From Planctomycetota bacterium (GTDB lineage: Bacteria; Planctomycetota; Planctomycetia; Pirellulales; Lacipirellulaceae), in contig JAADGV010000053.1 in the NCBI GenBank assembly GCA_013152205.1, forward strand, positions 93,564-157,563: a stretch of 64,000 nt of DNA, written 5' to 3'. The notes below the pieces were generated by a model. The model saw nothing but the letters and a program-made list of their open reading frames with translations. It had not been told where the DNA came from and did no database searches. Positions within the stretch are counted from its first letter, which is position 1. Every line of letters begins with the position of its first letter. Below, one piece after another: positions 1 through 9,587 of this stretch. The position numbers and the translations under genes are program-made.

Positions 1-400
1 GGCTACTACTAGTTTTCGATCGTCGCTTACGCTTCTTTGGTGGCGATGAGGGAGGCGCAGCTTGCTGGTGACTGACTGGCGGCTCGGCAGCAGGCGGCGT
101 AGCTGCTTGCTGCTGCAAATGGCCTGGGTCGACGAAATAGCTTGTGGTCGTTTTTTGGTGTGAAGGCGGGGCGAATATGGGTTGTTCATTCGCAATCGCG
201 AGCGTTGGCGTTGCTTCATCCATCGCGGCGGGTTCGCCCACATGTGGTAGGCGCGCCAGTAAAATTGGCCGACGCCTGATCGACTGCTCGCCGGGTGCTT
301 GGCTATCTGTTCGCAAAGGTATCACCACGTCGATCCATCCTTGTTCGACTGAGGAAAATTTTATTGGGTACACGCCAGAAACTTTGCTTACTCCAAGCAT
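1..400 (-). CDS. C-terminally truncated hypothetical protein (runs off the left edge)
   Basis: An open frame on the minus strand starts at an ATG at 400 directly behind an in-frame TGA and stays open for at least 133 codons to the window edge. The N-terminal part reads like a folded beta-rich segment (VYPIKFSS, GWIDVVIPLRTD). The rest is Pro/Ala/Gln-rich and becomes strongly basic near the edge (PPKKRKRRSKTSSS). I do not recognise the family. It follows the kinase gene in the same direction with about 220 bases between, and its start lies on the end of a dispersed repeat. No good Shine-Dalgarno is visible, so the start could be later. The plus-strand frame covering the same bases has no protein-like composition. 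Confidence 0.5.
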   Translation of the reverse strand, partial: MLGVSKVSGVYPIKFSSVEQGWIDVVIPLRTDSQAPGEQSIRRRPILLARLPHVGEPAAMDEATPTLAIANEQPIFAPPSHQKTTTSYFVDPGHLQQQAATPPAAEPPVSHQQAAPPSSPPKKRKRRSKTSSS

Positions 401-461
401 TCACTCGCTAAATCCGGCACTCCCGTTGGTCGGCCTGTCGCTTTCCTGGCGCATACCTCAA
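396..461. repeat. Dispersed repeat R2, copy 1 (about 66 bp)
   Basis: This stretch is nearly identical (about three differences) to 12698-12762. On the minus strand one frame reads ARKATGRPTGVPDLASE. Here it lies between genes; the other copy is translated as the tail of CheA. Confidence 0.8.
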
Positions 462-598
462 TAAGCTTGAGTGCTAGCACGTTGTCCGCGCGCAGGCCCT
501 GACTGTTTCAGTATCGGTATCGACTGTACTGATCTTGAGGGTTGCGGGGTGCTTGCATGGCTTGGGGCGTTTTCTGTGATGGAGTGTTCTTGCCAGTT

Positions 599-650
599 CG
601 TGCTGGCGTGGCCGCCAGCGCTAACGGTTGTTGCTTGGGGTGGCGGGCCA
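599..650. repeat. Dispersed repeat R3, copy 1, at the kinase stop codon
   Basis: The core GTGGCCGCCAGCGCTAACGG followed by TTG and a TTGGGG stretch recurs at 5774-5815 and, degenerate, at 9860-9900. It contains the palindrome AGCGCT. On the minus strand the CGTTAG within it supplies the last Arg codon and the stop of the kinase gene. Confidence 0.65.
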
Positions 651-3600
651 GAGGATGGTTTTGCCGTCGCGGCTGCTGGTGAGTGCTTGGCGGTTGTCGG
701 GAGAAAAACCTACTGACGTCAGCTCTTCGCGGTGGCCTGCGAGGGTCAGGATTTCTTTCCCGGTGTGGGTATCCCAGAGTTTGGCTGTGCTATCTTGGCT
801 GCCGGTGAGTGCCCGACGACCGTCTGCAGAAAACGCCACGGCCGTAATGCTATCAGTATGGCCCGTGAGTTTGACAAGAGGCTGGCCGGTCGAGGCGTCC
901 CAGATGATGGCCGTATTATCTTCGCTTCCGGTGATAACCCGTTGGCCATCGTTCGAGAATTCGCCGCAAAGCACGGCCCACTCGTGACCGGTGAGGGTTT
1001 GTTGCGATTCTCCGGTGGCTGCGTTCCAGATTCTTGCCGTTTTGTCGTTGGCTGCGGTAAGCACTCGCTTGCCATCGGCGCTAAAACGTGCCTGACGAAT
1101 TCGGGAATTGTGTCCGCTGAACACCGTTTTTAGCGGCTTGCCTGTGGCGGTCTCCCAGAGCCGAGCGGTACCATCGTCGCTGCCGGTGAGTACGCTCTTT
1201 CCGTCTGGCGAAAATTCGACGCTGTTCACGTAACCTTGATGAACCCCGGTAAGCTTGCGGAGGGCTTGGCCGGTTTCGATGTTCCAAATTTTTGCTGATT
1301 GATCCCAGCTGCCGGTGACAAGCAACCTGCCATCGGGTGAGATGTCGGCAGAAGCCACTGCGCCATGAGCGCTGAAACGCATGATCGGGTCGCGCGTGGC
1401 CAGATCCCACATGCGTGCGTCGTTGCCTCCCACGGTTAAAACACGTTTCCCCTGCGGTGCAAAACGGGCGGCCCACAGAATGCCGCCACGCCGACCGAAT
1501 TCTAACCATGCTTTTTCCTCGTTTTCGCCCGAGCGAATTTCTCGACCTGTTTCGGTTTGCCATAGCTGGACGGTGCCGTTGGCTGCGCAGGCTGCCAAAA
1601 TCCATTGGCCGTCGGGCGAAAGATCGACCGACGTAAACGCTACGTTCTCGCGCGGGGCGATTGTCTGCAAGAGCTTTGCGTCGGCCAGCGACCAAAGGCG
1701 CAGTTGCCCATCGTCGCAACAGGTAATTGCTTTGGTGCCATCTTCAGAAACATCCATCGCAGCAACCCAACCTGGATGCTTCAGCACGAGATTTTTTATC
1801 TCTTTGCCTGTGGCTACGTCCCATTGCCCGCAGGTATTGTCGCCGCTGGCTGAAATCAAACGTCGGCCTCCTTGGACAAATGCCAACGCGGTAATGCTAC
1901 GGCTATGCCCGCGAAGCTGATGTCCGGCGGTCCACTGCTTAGTTTTTGCATCGTAGCGCCAAAGCCGACAACGACCGCGATCGTCGCCTGTGGCAAGTAG
2001 CTTGCCGTTTGGTGCAAAACTCAGCGCGGTTACGGTGGCTTCGTGTCCTTGAAGCACGGCAAGGCGTTCGCCGGTGCGGGTATCCCAAATGATTGCCTCG
2101 TTGCCCGTGCTGCCCGTTGCAATCCACCGCCCATCGGCAGATACGTCGAGTGCGGCGGTGCTGCCGGTGGATTCGATTTTTTGTGTTTCGGTGCCTGTGG
2201 TAACATTCCAAATCCGAGTCGTTCCGTCCCCGGCTCCGGTTGCAAGCCGTGTACCGTCGGCAAAGAAGTGTGCCGAAGAAGCGAGAAAGCTGTGTCCCTC
2301 AGAAAACTGCCGCACTAGATTTTGGTCGGCGACGTCCCAGAGCGAAGCCGTGCGGTCGCGGCTGGCGGTGACGACTTGGCGTCCATCGCGGGAGAACCGT
2401 GCCGCCAGTACAGCATCGGCATGGCCTACGCCAGCTGTGTTTCCTAGGGTTATTGTTTCGTGATAGGTGGCTGGCTGCCAAAGTTTGACAAGCCCGTCGC
2501 GGCTTGCCGAGAGTAACTGTTGGCTGTTTGGCGAAAAGACGCAATCACGCACATGGCTGGCGTGGCCGCGTAAGACCTTGCTCTCTTGGTTCGAGGGCAA
2601 GTGCCATATTCGCACTACGTTGTCTTGTCCGCCCGAAGCCACGGAGTTGCCATCGGGCGAAAATGCTACTGACCGCACAGGGCCTTCGTGTTTCGACAGT
2701 TCGCTGAATGGTGCGGGCGGGTCTGATTGTTTGTCTAGTCGTCGGGCTATGTCGACGGGCACCACGTCGTCAGGGTTCCACAATAACACGCGGCGATCGT
2801 AGGCGGCGGTGGCGATGTTTTTTCCATCCGGCGAAAATTTTGCGTCGTAGATGGGGCCTTTGTGTTTCGTAAATTCCGTTAGCATTTTGTACTGCGATAG
2901 ATCGCCGTCGGCAGCTCGTTGCCAAACGATTGCTTTACCATCCTGGCTTGCGGTGACAATGCGCCGGTCGTCGGGGGAAAACTCCGCCGCCCAAACCCAC
3001 CAGGTATGCCCTTGCAGTGTTTGCAGGACTTGACCTGACGCGATATCCCAAATGCGTGCTGTATTGTCGTAGCCGCCGCTGAGGAGTTGGCTTCCGTCGG
3101 ACGAGAATCGCACGCATAGCACTGCATCGTTGTGCCCTACGAGCGTGTGCAGTAGTTCGCCGGTGTCGACCTCGTAGATACGAATCGATCGGTCGCTGCT
3201 GCCTGTTGCAAAGCGTTTGCCTGACGGATCGAAGGCAACCGCGTGAACGTACTGGCCATGGGTGATGGTTTGTCTGGTTTCGCCGGTCTTTGCATCCCAG
3301 AGCCGAGCTTTGCCGTCCCAATCGCCGGTGAGGAAATGCCGAGCGTCAGACGAGTAGGCGACCGATTCAACCGGTCCGTCGAGGGTCCATGTCTTTTGGC
3401 TCAACTGGCAAAGGTACGAAAGTCGTCCCCACTCCCAGTGGCGTAGCTCTGGCGGGCACTGCTCTAATAATTCTTCCGCTCGATCGAAGGCATTTTCTTC
3501 GATCTTGGCGCTGGCCAACCCGATACGGGCGACGTAGGCCTCGTATTCTTCGGCCTGTTTGGCCTGAATTGCAATGTGCCGCTGCTGCTCGGCTCGGTCT

Positions 3601-5471
3601 TTTTCTTTCTCTGCCCTCTGCCGCTGAGTTTCTGCGGCTTGCCGCGCGGATTCGGCCTGTTTGAAGTTCTCTTTCGCCTCGGCCTCGGCCACGACCGCTC
3701 GGTCGCGTTGATCTACGGCTTCACCTTCGGCCACAACGGCGCGATCGCGTTGGGCTACGGCTTCGGTTTCTGCTTTTACCGCCATGTCGCGCTGGGTGCG
3801 AACCGCTACGTAGGCTATCGACACGATTCCCACGACCGAAACTATCAGCAAAGCGACCAGACCTTTTAGCAGTTTGAAACGGCGAATGCGCTGTTCGCGT
3901 TCGCGGCGACCTGCTTCGAGTTGTTCGAGGACCGGACGATGCTTGTCGTTGGTGGCATCCAACAGCGAAATGCCTAGGTCGAAATCGCTTCGATCTAACG
4001 CCGACTTTGCGTAGGCAACTTGTGCCGCCGATAGCTGCGCACTTGCCCGGGTGTTGCCCTCCCACAATGTGAGTGCTTCTTGAAATCCGTACAAGGCTCG
4101 CGAGTAGAGGTCGTAGTCGTCGGCCTCTTGGGCAGCAGCGAGGTTGCTTGCTGCGTTGTCGGTCAGCGCGATGCTTTCTGAATGCGACTGATAGCGGCGG
4201 ATTGCCGACTGAAAATCTTGAACCGTCTGATGCCGATCGGCAGGCTTGGTGGCCATGGCGGTCAAGGCGATATCCATCAATTCGCCAGCCGACTCGGCGG
4301 CGACGATGATGTTCTTCGCAGCGGCAAGCAAACAATCCATGATGTTTTTGCCCGTGTGCGGCGGTCGGCCCGCCACAATCTCGTAGAGCATGGCTCCCAG
4401 CAGATAAACATCGCTTGCCACGGATACTTGTTCGATTGGCCCGGTGGCCATCTCGGGCGCCATGTAGGCGGGAGTCCCTCCCATGACGTCCGACTGACTG
4501 ACCGCATCGGCATTGGGAAAATCGGCGCTGATACGAGCCAGGCCCCAGTCCATAACCAACACTTCGCCGAAATCGCCGAGCATGATGTTCTCGGGCTTGA
4601 GATCGCGATGCAGTACGCCATTAGCGTGGGCAAAAGCAACGGCATCGCCAGCGGCTAATAGGATCGACAGATTTTCAGCCAGCGACTTTTTCTTGATGAC
4701 GTCGTTCCACGGGGTGCCGCGCACCCGTTTCATCGAGTAGAACAACGCCCCCGACTCATTCGCCCCCAAATCGTAAATCGGCACAATGTTGGGGTGTTCG
4801 AGTTCGCCAGTGATCACGGCTTCGGAAATGAACTTCTCGCGTTGTTCGGCGGTCTGCTCGCTCGAGCCACGTAGCATCTTCAAGGCTACGGTTCGGGCGA
4901 TGGCGGATTGGCGCGCGGCATATACTACGCCCATGCCACCTTCACCAATCACATTCAGCAATTCGTAGTCGGGTGCATCGGTTGCAGAAGCGATCAGCGG
5001 CGGCTTATCGGTCGGCGTGCTGAGATTGCGATATTTTACTACCAAGGACGACTTCGAAACATACGTGCCGGTGATGGTTTCTTTTTGTTTGATCGTCGTG
5101 TCGGGCGAGGCGTCGCGTCCACCTTCAACATTGTCGAGCCATTGTGCCGTCGCCATACTCTCAGCTAGTTCGTTGCTCTCTTGCGTCGAAAAGTCAATCG
5201 TTTGCTCGCCGGCTAAGGCAACCGTCGGGGTGCCGGGATCGCTTTCGTCATCGACATTGATACTGATGTCGATGCTGTTGACGCCATCGTCGCCCAACTC
5301 CAAAGTCTGTTCGGTGTCGACATCGATGGTAATGTTGCTGCTCAACTCTACGGTTTGAGTAGTGTCGGGGTCGACAGGAGTGTGATGCAGCGCAGCACCG
5401 CAAGAAGCGCAGCGATTTGCCTTGAGCGATTGCTCGTCGACTGCGGCATTACATGCAGGGCAATTTGGCAT
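621..5471 (-). CDS. Membrane Ser/Thr protein kinase with zinc ribbon and 21 WD40 repeats
   Basis: A 1616-residue PknB/Hanks-type kinase. I chose the ATG at 5471 because the protein then begins with a zinc ribbon (Cys4, 7, 21, 24); the frame upstream runs through a repeat. The kinase domain spans about 169-430: glycine loop GEGGMG, Lys198 in VALK, HRD at 288-290, metal-binding DWG in place of DFG at 308-310, and GTPAYMAPE. A single membrane helix at about 534-557 is followed by a charged coiled coil with repeated QRDRAVVAE units and then by 21 recognisable WD40 units to the end. The predicted topology puts the kinase in the cytoplasm and the propellers across the membrane. This domain order is typical of planctomycete kinases; substrates are unknown. 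The stop codon is supplied by an R3 repeat. Confidence 0.93.
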   Translation of the reverse strand: MPNCPACNAAVDEQSLKANRCASCGAALHHTPVDPDTTQTVELSSNITIDVDTEQTLELGDDGVNSIDISINVDDESDPGTPTVALAGEQTIDFSTQESNELAESMATAQWLDNVEGGRDASPDTTIKQKETITGTYVSKSSLVVKYRNLSTPTDKPPLIASATDAPDYELLNVIGEGGMGVVYAARQSAIARTVALKMLRGSSEQTAEQREKFISEAVITGELEHPNIVPIYDLGANESGALFYSMKRVRGTPWNDVIKKKSLAENLSILLAAGDAVAFAHANGVLHRDLKPENIMLGDFGEVLVMDWGLARISADFPNADAVSQSDVMGGTPAYMAPEMATGPIEQVSVASDVYLLGAMLYEIVAGRPPHTGKNIMDCLLAAAKNIIVAAESAGELMDIALTAMATKPADRHQTVQDFQSAIRRYQSHSESIALTDNAASNLAAAQEADDYDLYSRALYGFQEALTLWEGNTRASAQLSAAQVAYAKSALDRSDFDLGISLLDATNDKHRPVLEQLEAGRREREQRIRRFKLLKGLVALLIVSVVGIVSIAYVAVRTQRDMAVKAETEAVAQRDRAVVAEGEAVDQRDRAVVAEAEAKENFKQAESARQAAETQRQRAEKEKDRAEQQRHIAIQAKQAEEYEAYVARIGLASAKIEENAFDRAEELLEQCPPELRHWEWGRLSYLCQLSQKTWTLDGPVESVAYSSDARHFLTGDWDGKARLWDAKTGETRQTITHGQYVHAVAFDPSGKRFATGSSDRSIRIYEVDTGELLHTLVGHNDAVLCVRFSSDGSQLLSGGYDNTARIWDIASGQVLQTLQGHTWWVWAAEFSPDDRRIVTASQDGKAIVWQRAADGDLSQYKMLTEFTKHKGPIYDAKFSPDGKNIATAAYDRRVLLWNPDDVVPVDIARRLDKQSDPPAPFSELSKHEGPVRSVAFSPDGNSVASGGQDNVVRIWHLPSNQESKVLRGHASHVRDCVFSPNSQQLLSASRDGLVKLWQPATYHETITLGNTAGVGHADAVLAARFSRDGRQVVTASRDRTASLWDVADQNLVRQFSEGHSFLASSAHFFADGTRLATGAGDGTTRIWNVTTGTETQKIESTGSTAALDVSADGRWIATGSTGNEAIIWDTRTGERLAVLQGHEATVTALSFAPNGKLLATGDDRGRCRLWRYDAKTKQWTAGHQLRGHSRSITALAFVQGGRRLISASGDNTCGQWDVATGKEIKNLVLKHPGWVAAMDVSEDGTKAITCCDDGQLRLWSLADAKLLQTIAPRENVAFTSVDLSPDGQWILAACAANGTVQLWQTETGREIRSGENEEKAWLEFGRRGGILWAARFAPQGKRVLTVGGNDARMWDLATRDPIMRFSAHGAVASADISPDGRLLVTGSWDQSAKIWNIETGQALRKLTGVHQGYVNSVEFSPDGKSVLTGSDDGTARLWETATGKPLKTVFSGHNSRIRQARFSADGKRVLTAANDKTARIWNAATGESQQTLTGHEWAVLCGEFSNDGQRVITGSEDNTAIIWDASTGQPLVKLTGHTDSITAVAFSADGRRALTGSQDSTAKLWDTHTGKEILTLAGHREELTSVGFSPDNRQALTSSRDGKTILWPATPSNNR

Positions 5472-5587
5472 CGGTGGTGTCACTGTGGTGTCACTGAAAA
5501 ACTGAAATGAAAACGGGCTAGTGGAAATTTTCACTACAAAGGGTACAAAAACCCAGTGCAGCAAAGCCGCAACCAAATAGGTAGGAA

Positions 5588-5710
5588 TTTCTCGCAAAGG
5601 CGCTAAGTCGCAAAGGAAAGAGAAGAAAGGGATTGTCTCGCAGAGGCGCGGAGACAGCGGAGAAAACCCGAATGCCATAGCTCTGCCGTCTCAGCGTCTC
5701 TGCGAGAGTC
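5588..5710. repeat. Palindromic repeat R1, copy A
   Basis: Arms of the type TCTCGCAAAGGCGCTAAG and TCTCGCAGAGGCGCGGAG, followed by the inverted form CGTCTCTGCGAGA. The same family occurs at 37684-37872 and 48901-49090. It lies directly upstream of the kinase gene and accounts for most of the gap between it and its neighbour; a third repeat family (R3) lies beside it at 5774-5815. Confidence 0.8.
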
Positions 5711-5773
5711 TTATTCACAGATTCAATCATCCGAAAACCTTTGCTCGTGGTGGACTTCTTTCGCTGTTCGCTG

Positions 5774-5815
5774 TGGCGTGGCCGTCAGCGCTAACGGTTG
5801 GTAGTTGGGGGTGCG
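5774..5815. repeat. Dispersed repeat R3, copy 2
   Basis: GTGGCCGTCAGCGCTAACGG plus TTGG and TTGGGG, matching 599-650 with one change in the core. It sits between the terminator-like hairpin of the PKD gene and the R1 element. Confidence 0.65.
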
Positions 5816-5827
5816 TAAGTGGAGAGT

Positions 5828-5871
5828 GGCCCCTGTCTCGATTGTAATTTGCCGAGCGGGCGAGAGGGGCC
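5828..5871 (-). terminator. Hairpin downstream of the PKD-repeat gene
   Basis: GGCCCCT-GTCTCG pairs with CGAG-AGGGGCC around a 20-base loop, three bases beyond the end of the minus-strand gene. There is no clear T run, so termination is inferred from position. Confidence 0.45.
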
Positions 5872-5873
5872 GA

Positions 5874-8438
5874 TTACTGATTTTTCCGGCTGTTCGGATT
5901 ACGCAGCCGCAATTTCCGCCATTTCTGGGCGTCTGCCTGAGCAACCGAGCGATCGACCTGCTGTGCCCACGATCGGAATGGCTTCGTTGCCGCCAAACCG
6001 ACGACTGCTAGGCCCCAATTGGGCGTGGCAAAACGCTCGGCATCTACCCGATGGATTTCGGTCGCAGGCAGCGACGAGTTTTCTTGAGGAGTCTCTCGTG
6101 GCGCTTTTGGCTCTGCGTCTGGCACATCGTTTTGATGAGATTCGGGTGCTTCGAAAGCCTCTTCAGGCTGACGGAATGCCTCGTTCGTTGGCGGCCGATC
6201 GCGAGTGCCATCGGAGTCGTCGCCAGGATCGATGACCGTGCCATTTCGAATATGGACGGCGATGACCAAGCGGCGTGTGTTGGTTTCGGTATGGACCAGA
6301 TAGATTTCGTAATGACCGTCAGGCAACGAACGGAACAACTGGGGCAGGTCGTTGAGCACCTTGGAATTAAGGCGATGACCTTCGCCAAAATTGCCTTCGG
6401 CATCGGCCACTTGAAGTTCGAGAAATCGTTCGGTGGTTGCGTTATTATCACTGGCAGCGGCACGCAAGCTGCTGCCCTGGCGCGAACCCTCGTCGGTCGA
6501 GGTCGCTTGAACTAAGAAGTTTTGCACTCGCGATGGGAATATTAGTCGCGGCACTTGGGGAGTTGTATCGATATAGACGGGCTGGTCGCCGATGCCAGGG
6601 TTCTGAATAGTTGCCATGCGAATTTCGCTCTGACCAGCGGCAATCACTCCATCGCCGAAATCGTCGTCGGCAACATACACGTAGATATCAATGTCTGCTG
6701 CGGGGTTGTTTGGATTGGGTGGGCCGCTGTAGGTGTGCGGCAGTGTTACCGTGAACGTCCCCGGGCCGTCCATGCCAGTGAGGTCGATTACATACGGCTG
6801 TAGCGCCCTCATCGAAGGGTCGTTCGGGTTGCGTACGTCTCCCCAATCGACGTAGACGGTGAGGGTGTCGGCGCCTGGATCTGAAAAACTAATGGTTAAA
6901 AATGTTTCACCCTGAGCGTTAACGTCGGTGGCCTCGATGATGGGATCTAAGGTCGGGCTGACGTTGAGAACCGTGAGATCGATGGTCTTGGTATATTCTC
7001 CGCCATCGTCGTCGACCACCGTGACGGCAACTGTGTAGAGATTGTCAGGAATCGGGCCGTCGTCGGGATTCACGGTGTCGTTGTCGGCGTAGAAATTCGT
7101 GGCTTCAAATGTCCCGGCACCATTTGCGTTGGTAATCATGGCTACGTCGGTGGAGCCGTCTCCCCATTGAACGTAAACGGTGTGGGTGTCGAGTATGCTT
7201 GCGTCGCTGAACGTGCCGGTGACGGTCACCCAGTTGCCTTCATCGATCTGCGACTTCGAGAGAAAGATACTATCGATCTTCGGGGCGACGTTTCTTACCA
7301 ATACGCTTGTCTTGGCAGTTGCCACGCCGCCGTCGTCGTCGGTTACTTTCACATTGATTGCGTACGATAGCTCACCAGGCCCGGTGGGCATATCATCTAG
7401 ATACTGATGATTGACAAGCAGGAACCGTTCGCCGACTGGCAGGCTAATTGTTTCGATGGTTCCATCGCCCCAGTCGATTTCGATTGAATGTAAATCGAGC
7501 ACTCCAGGATCGTCGAAGTTGATTTGCAGTTGGGCAAAACTGTTTTCGTCGATCGTTGCGGCGGTAATCACTTGGAGGTTTGAAGGTGCGACGTTCTTTA
7601 CCAGCACACTCGTCTCAGCCGTTGCCACGCCCCCATCGTCGTCGGTCACGACTACATTGATTGCATACGACACCTCCGAGGGACCGGTCGGCATATCGTC
7701 GAGATACTGGTGCTGAGCGTTCAAGAAAAACCTACCGCTTGGCAAGTTGTAGGTGTCGGTTGTGCCATCTCCCCAGTCGACCTCGATCGTCTGCGTGTCT
7801 TGAATACCGCGGTCGAGAACGAAAACATAAAGTTGGGCGTTCCCTCCTTCATCAATGGTTGCTACCGGCAGTACACCGAGACTTGGCGCTACGTTCCTTA
7901 CCAGCACCTCCGTTTCGGTCGTGGCAAATGCGCCATCGCTATCGGTGACCTTGATTTGAACTGAGTACGGCAATTCGGTCGGGCCTGTCGGAGTGTCGTC
8001 GAAGTAAGGATGAATTACCGAGATTTCACGCTGCCCGTTCAGTAGTGTGATCGTATCGACGGTACCGTCGCCCCAATCGATCTCGATCGTATGGATATCT
8101 CCAACGTCCGGGTCTTCAAACTGTAATTCTAAACGGGCTAAACCAAACTCTAATATCTCGGGCGCGATGTTCAGGAGGCTAATCACTGTAGGTGGCGTGT
8201 TGGCAGACGCCGAGGACGCGCCAACCGTGGGATCGGGAACCGAACCGGAGGAGTCGACGTTTTCGCCGACTTGCACAAAATCGCCAGCCCCCGTTGGGCC
8301 GAGTAGCAAACTTGCGGCAGCGGCGTCCAGCACGCGACGGCGTTCTAAACGGCGCGGCGATAGCGGAGCGGCATCGAAGCGCTGTCGCGATCGAGTCGGG
8401 GAATTGAATGAACGCAAGAGTATCGAAAAGAGTCCCAT
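5874..8438 (-). CDS. Cell-surface protein with five PKD-like domains
   Basis: An 854-residue protein. I chose the ATG at 8438, which leaves a short N-terminus ending in the planctomycete surface-protein motif RRLERRRVLDAAAASLLLG. It is followed by five PKD-type beta-sandwich repeats, each with EIDWGDGT or a close variant and closed by VRNVAP-type linkers. Repeats 2 and 3 are close copies (HQYLDDMPTGP). The last 250 residues have no clear family; they end with an acidic Pro/Glu-rich stretch, a short hydrophobic segment (WGLAVVGLAA) and a basic tail, which could be a weak anchor. Likely exported and structural or adhesive; no enzymatic motif is visible. Confidence 0.85.
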   Translation of the reverse strand: MGLFSILLRSFNSPTRSRQRFDAAPLSPRRLERRRVLDAAAASLLLGPTGAGDFVQVGENVDSSGSVPDPTVGASSASANTPPTVISLLNIAPEILEFGLARLELQFEDPDVGDIHTIEIDWGDGTVDTITLLNGQREISVIHPYFDDTPTGPTELPYSVQIKVTDSDGAFATTETEVLVRNVAPSLGVLPVATIDEGGNAQLYVFVLDRGIQDTQTIEVDWGDGTTDTYNLPSGRFFLNAQHQYLDDMPTGPSEVSYAINVVVTDDDGGVATAETSVLVKNVAPSNLQVITAATIDENSFAQLQINFDDPGVLDLHSIEIDWGDGTIETISLPVGERFLLVNHQYLDDMPTGPGELSYAINVKVTDDDGGVATAKTSVLVRNVAPKIDSIFLSKSQIDEGNWVTVTGTFSDASILDTHTVYVQWGDGSTDVAMITNANGAGTFEATNFYADNDTVNPDDGPIPDNLYTVAVTVVDDDGGEYTKTIDLTVLNVSPTLDPIIEATDVNAQGETFLTISFSDPGADTLTVYVDWGDVRNPNDPSMRALQPYVIDLTGMDGPGTFTVTLPHTYSGPPNPNNPAADIDIYVYVADDDFGDGVIAAGQSEIRMATIQNPGIGDQPVYIDTTPQVPRLIFPSRVQNFLVQATSTDEGSRQGSSLRAAASDNNATTERFLELQVADAEGNFGEGHRLNSKVLNDLPQLFRSLPDGHYEIYLVHTETNTRRLVIAVHIRNGTVIDPGDDSDGTRDRPPTNEAFRQPEEAFEAPESHQNDVPDAEPKAPRETPQENSSLPATEIHRVDAERFATPNWGLAVVGLAATKPFRSWAQQVDRSVAQADAQKWRKLRLRNPNSRKNQ

Positions 8439-8738
8439 CCGTTGATTATTCAAACAAATGCGTAGATCTGTCAAATAATTTGGCTCTTAACGATTAGCGA
8501 ATTTTGCACAGCAATTGCCTTCGGAAACCGCGCTACTACCGCTATTGCAGGCTAAATCGGCTTGAGGAGTGGGTAACTGGGCAAACTTTACGGATTATCG
8601 CAGTTGTTGCGGTCGTAGGGACAGGAGCGAATCTTCTTGAGAAAACGATTGTCCTGCGTCGAAAGTGCATTCTGGCGGCCCCCGCAAAGCCGCTAAGTAT
8701 GTTTGCTGGCAAGACGACGCGCAACTGGACGAGTAACG

Positions 8739-9587
8739 ATGTCCCTCACATTCGACCTACCTAGCTGCTCCCGTTGTATGGCAACCCCAAAGCTTTGTTG
8801 GCTGCTGATGGTGTTAACCGTTTCAGCCATCTGGGCTACCCCTGCCATCTCGTCGTTTGCTGGCGAAGAGTCCGCCATTCGCTTTGTTGGTCCCGCCGAT
8901 CGCGTGCAGCCGCAATCAGCCAACGAAGCAAGGACGTCGGATGATTCTCCTCCCAAGCTTAGTGTAATGCTGGAGTCGATTTTTCGACGAGCCACAAGCT
9001 CTCCATTGAAAGTTGCCGGTCGCCAACAAATCGAACGTCCTGCTGGGCTAACCGAACTTCCCTCGCCCGATGTTCAAGATGAAACCGTTGTCACGCCCAA
9101 CAGCGGTGCGACGAACAACGGGAACCAACTTCGTTGTCATCTTGGTCCTGCGTTGTCTACGCTGTCGACCAACATCGCGTTGCCAGCGGGAACTCTGCCA
9201 ACCGACTTCGCCGCAAAATGTGCTGCGACTCAGAGGCCGATTGTTGATCGACGTATTCAAGGCGACTGGGCAATGACCAATCAACATTGGTCGGCTACTT
9301 GCCTGCGCCATCGACCACTTTACTTTGAAGAAATCAATGCCGAGCGTTACGGCTACACGGCAAGCTACTGCCTTCAGCCGTTGATTTCTGCAGGACGATT
9401 CTTTCTCACGATTCCTGCATTGCCCTACAAGATGGCGGTCGACCGCCCACATAGTTGCTCCTATACCCTCGGGCATTATCGCCCGGGAAGCTGTGCGCCG
9501 AGGCGTTGGCACCGTATGCCTCTCAAGGCAACGGGATCGATCGTAGAAGCCGGTGTGGTCTTGGGGCTGATTTTGCTGATTCCCTAG
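8739..9587 (+). CDS. Secreted hypothetical protein of a planctomycete family (HRPLYFEE/ERYGY type)
   Basis: About 282 residues from the ATG at 8739; the ATG at 8778 is also possible and would place the signal peptide (LCWLLMVLTVSAIWA) right at the N-terminus. The C-terminal half carries blocks I associate with a planctomycete-specific family: HRPLYFEEINAERYGY, LQPLISAGRFFLTIPALPYKM, YTLGHYRPGS, and a final hydrophobic segment EAGVVLGLILLIP. Function unknown; likely envelope-associated. It is divergent from the PKD gene across about 300 bases. Its stop codon lies inside the terminal repeat of the MITE-like element that follows. Confidence 0.8.
   Translation: MSLTFDLPSCSRCMATPKLCWLLMVLTVSAIWATPAISSFAGEESAIRFVGPADRVQPQSANEARTSDDSPPKLSVMLESIFRRATSSPLKVAGRQQIERPAGLTELPSPDVQDETVVTPNSGATNNGNQLRCHLGPALSTLSTNIALPAGTLPTDFAAKCAATQRPIVDRRIQGDWAMTNQHWSATCLRHRPLYFEEINAERYGYTASYCLQPLISAGRFFLTIPALPYKMAVDRPHSCSYTLGHYRPGSCAPRRWHRMPLKATGSIVEAGVVLGLILLIP

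Noticed and set aside
144..716. Two plus-strand open frames (106 and 81 residues) at the left edge
   Set aside because: Composition is not protein-like. The minus strand carries the kinase end, repeats and a better open frame running off the edge.
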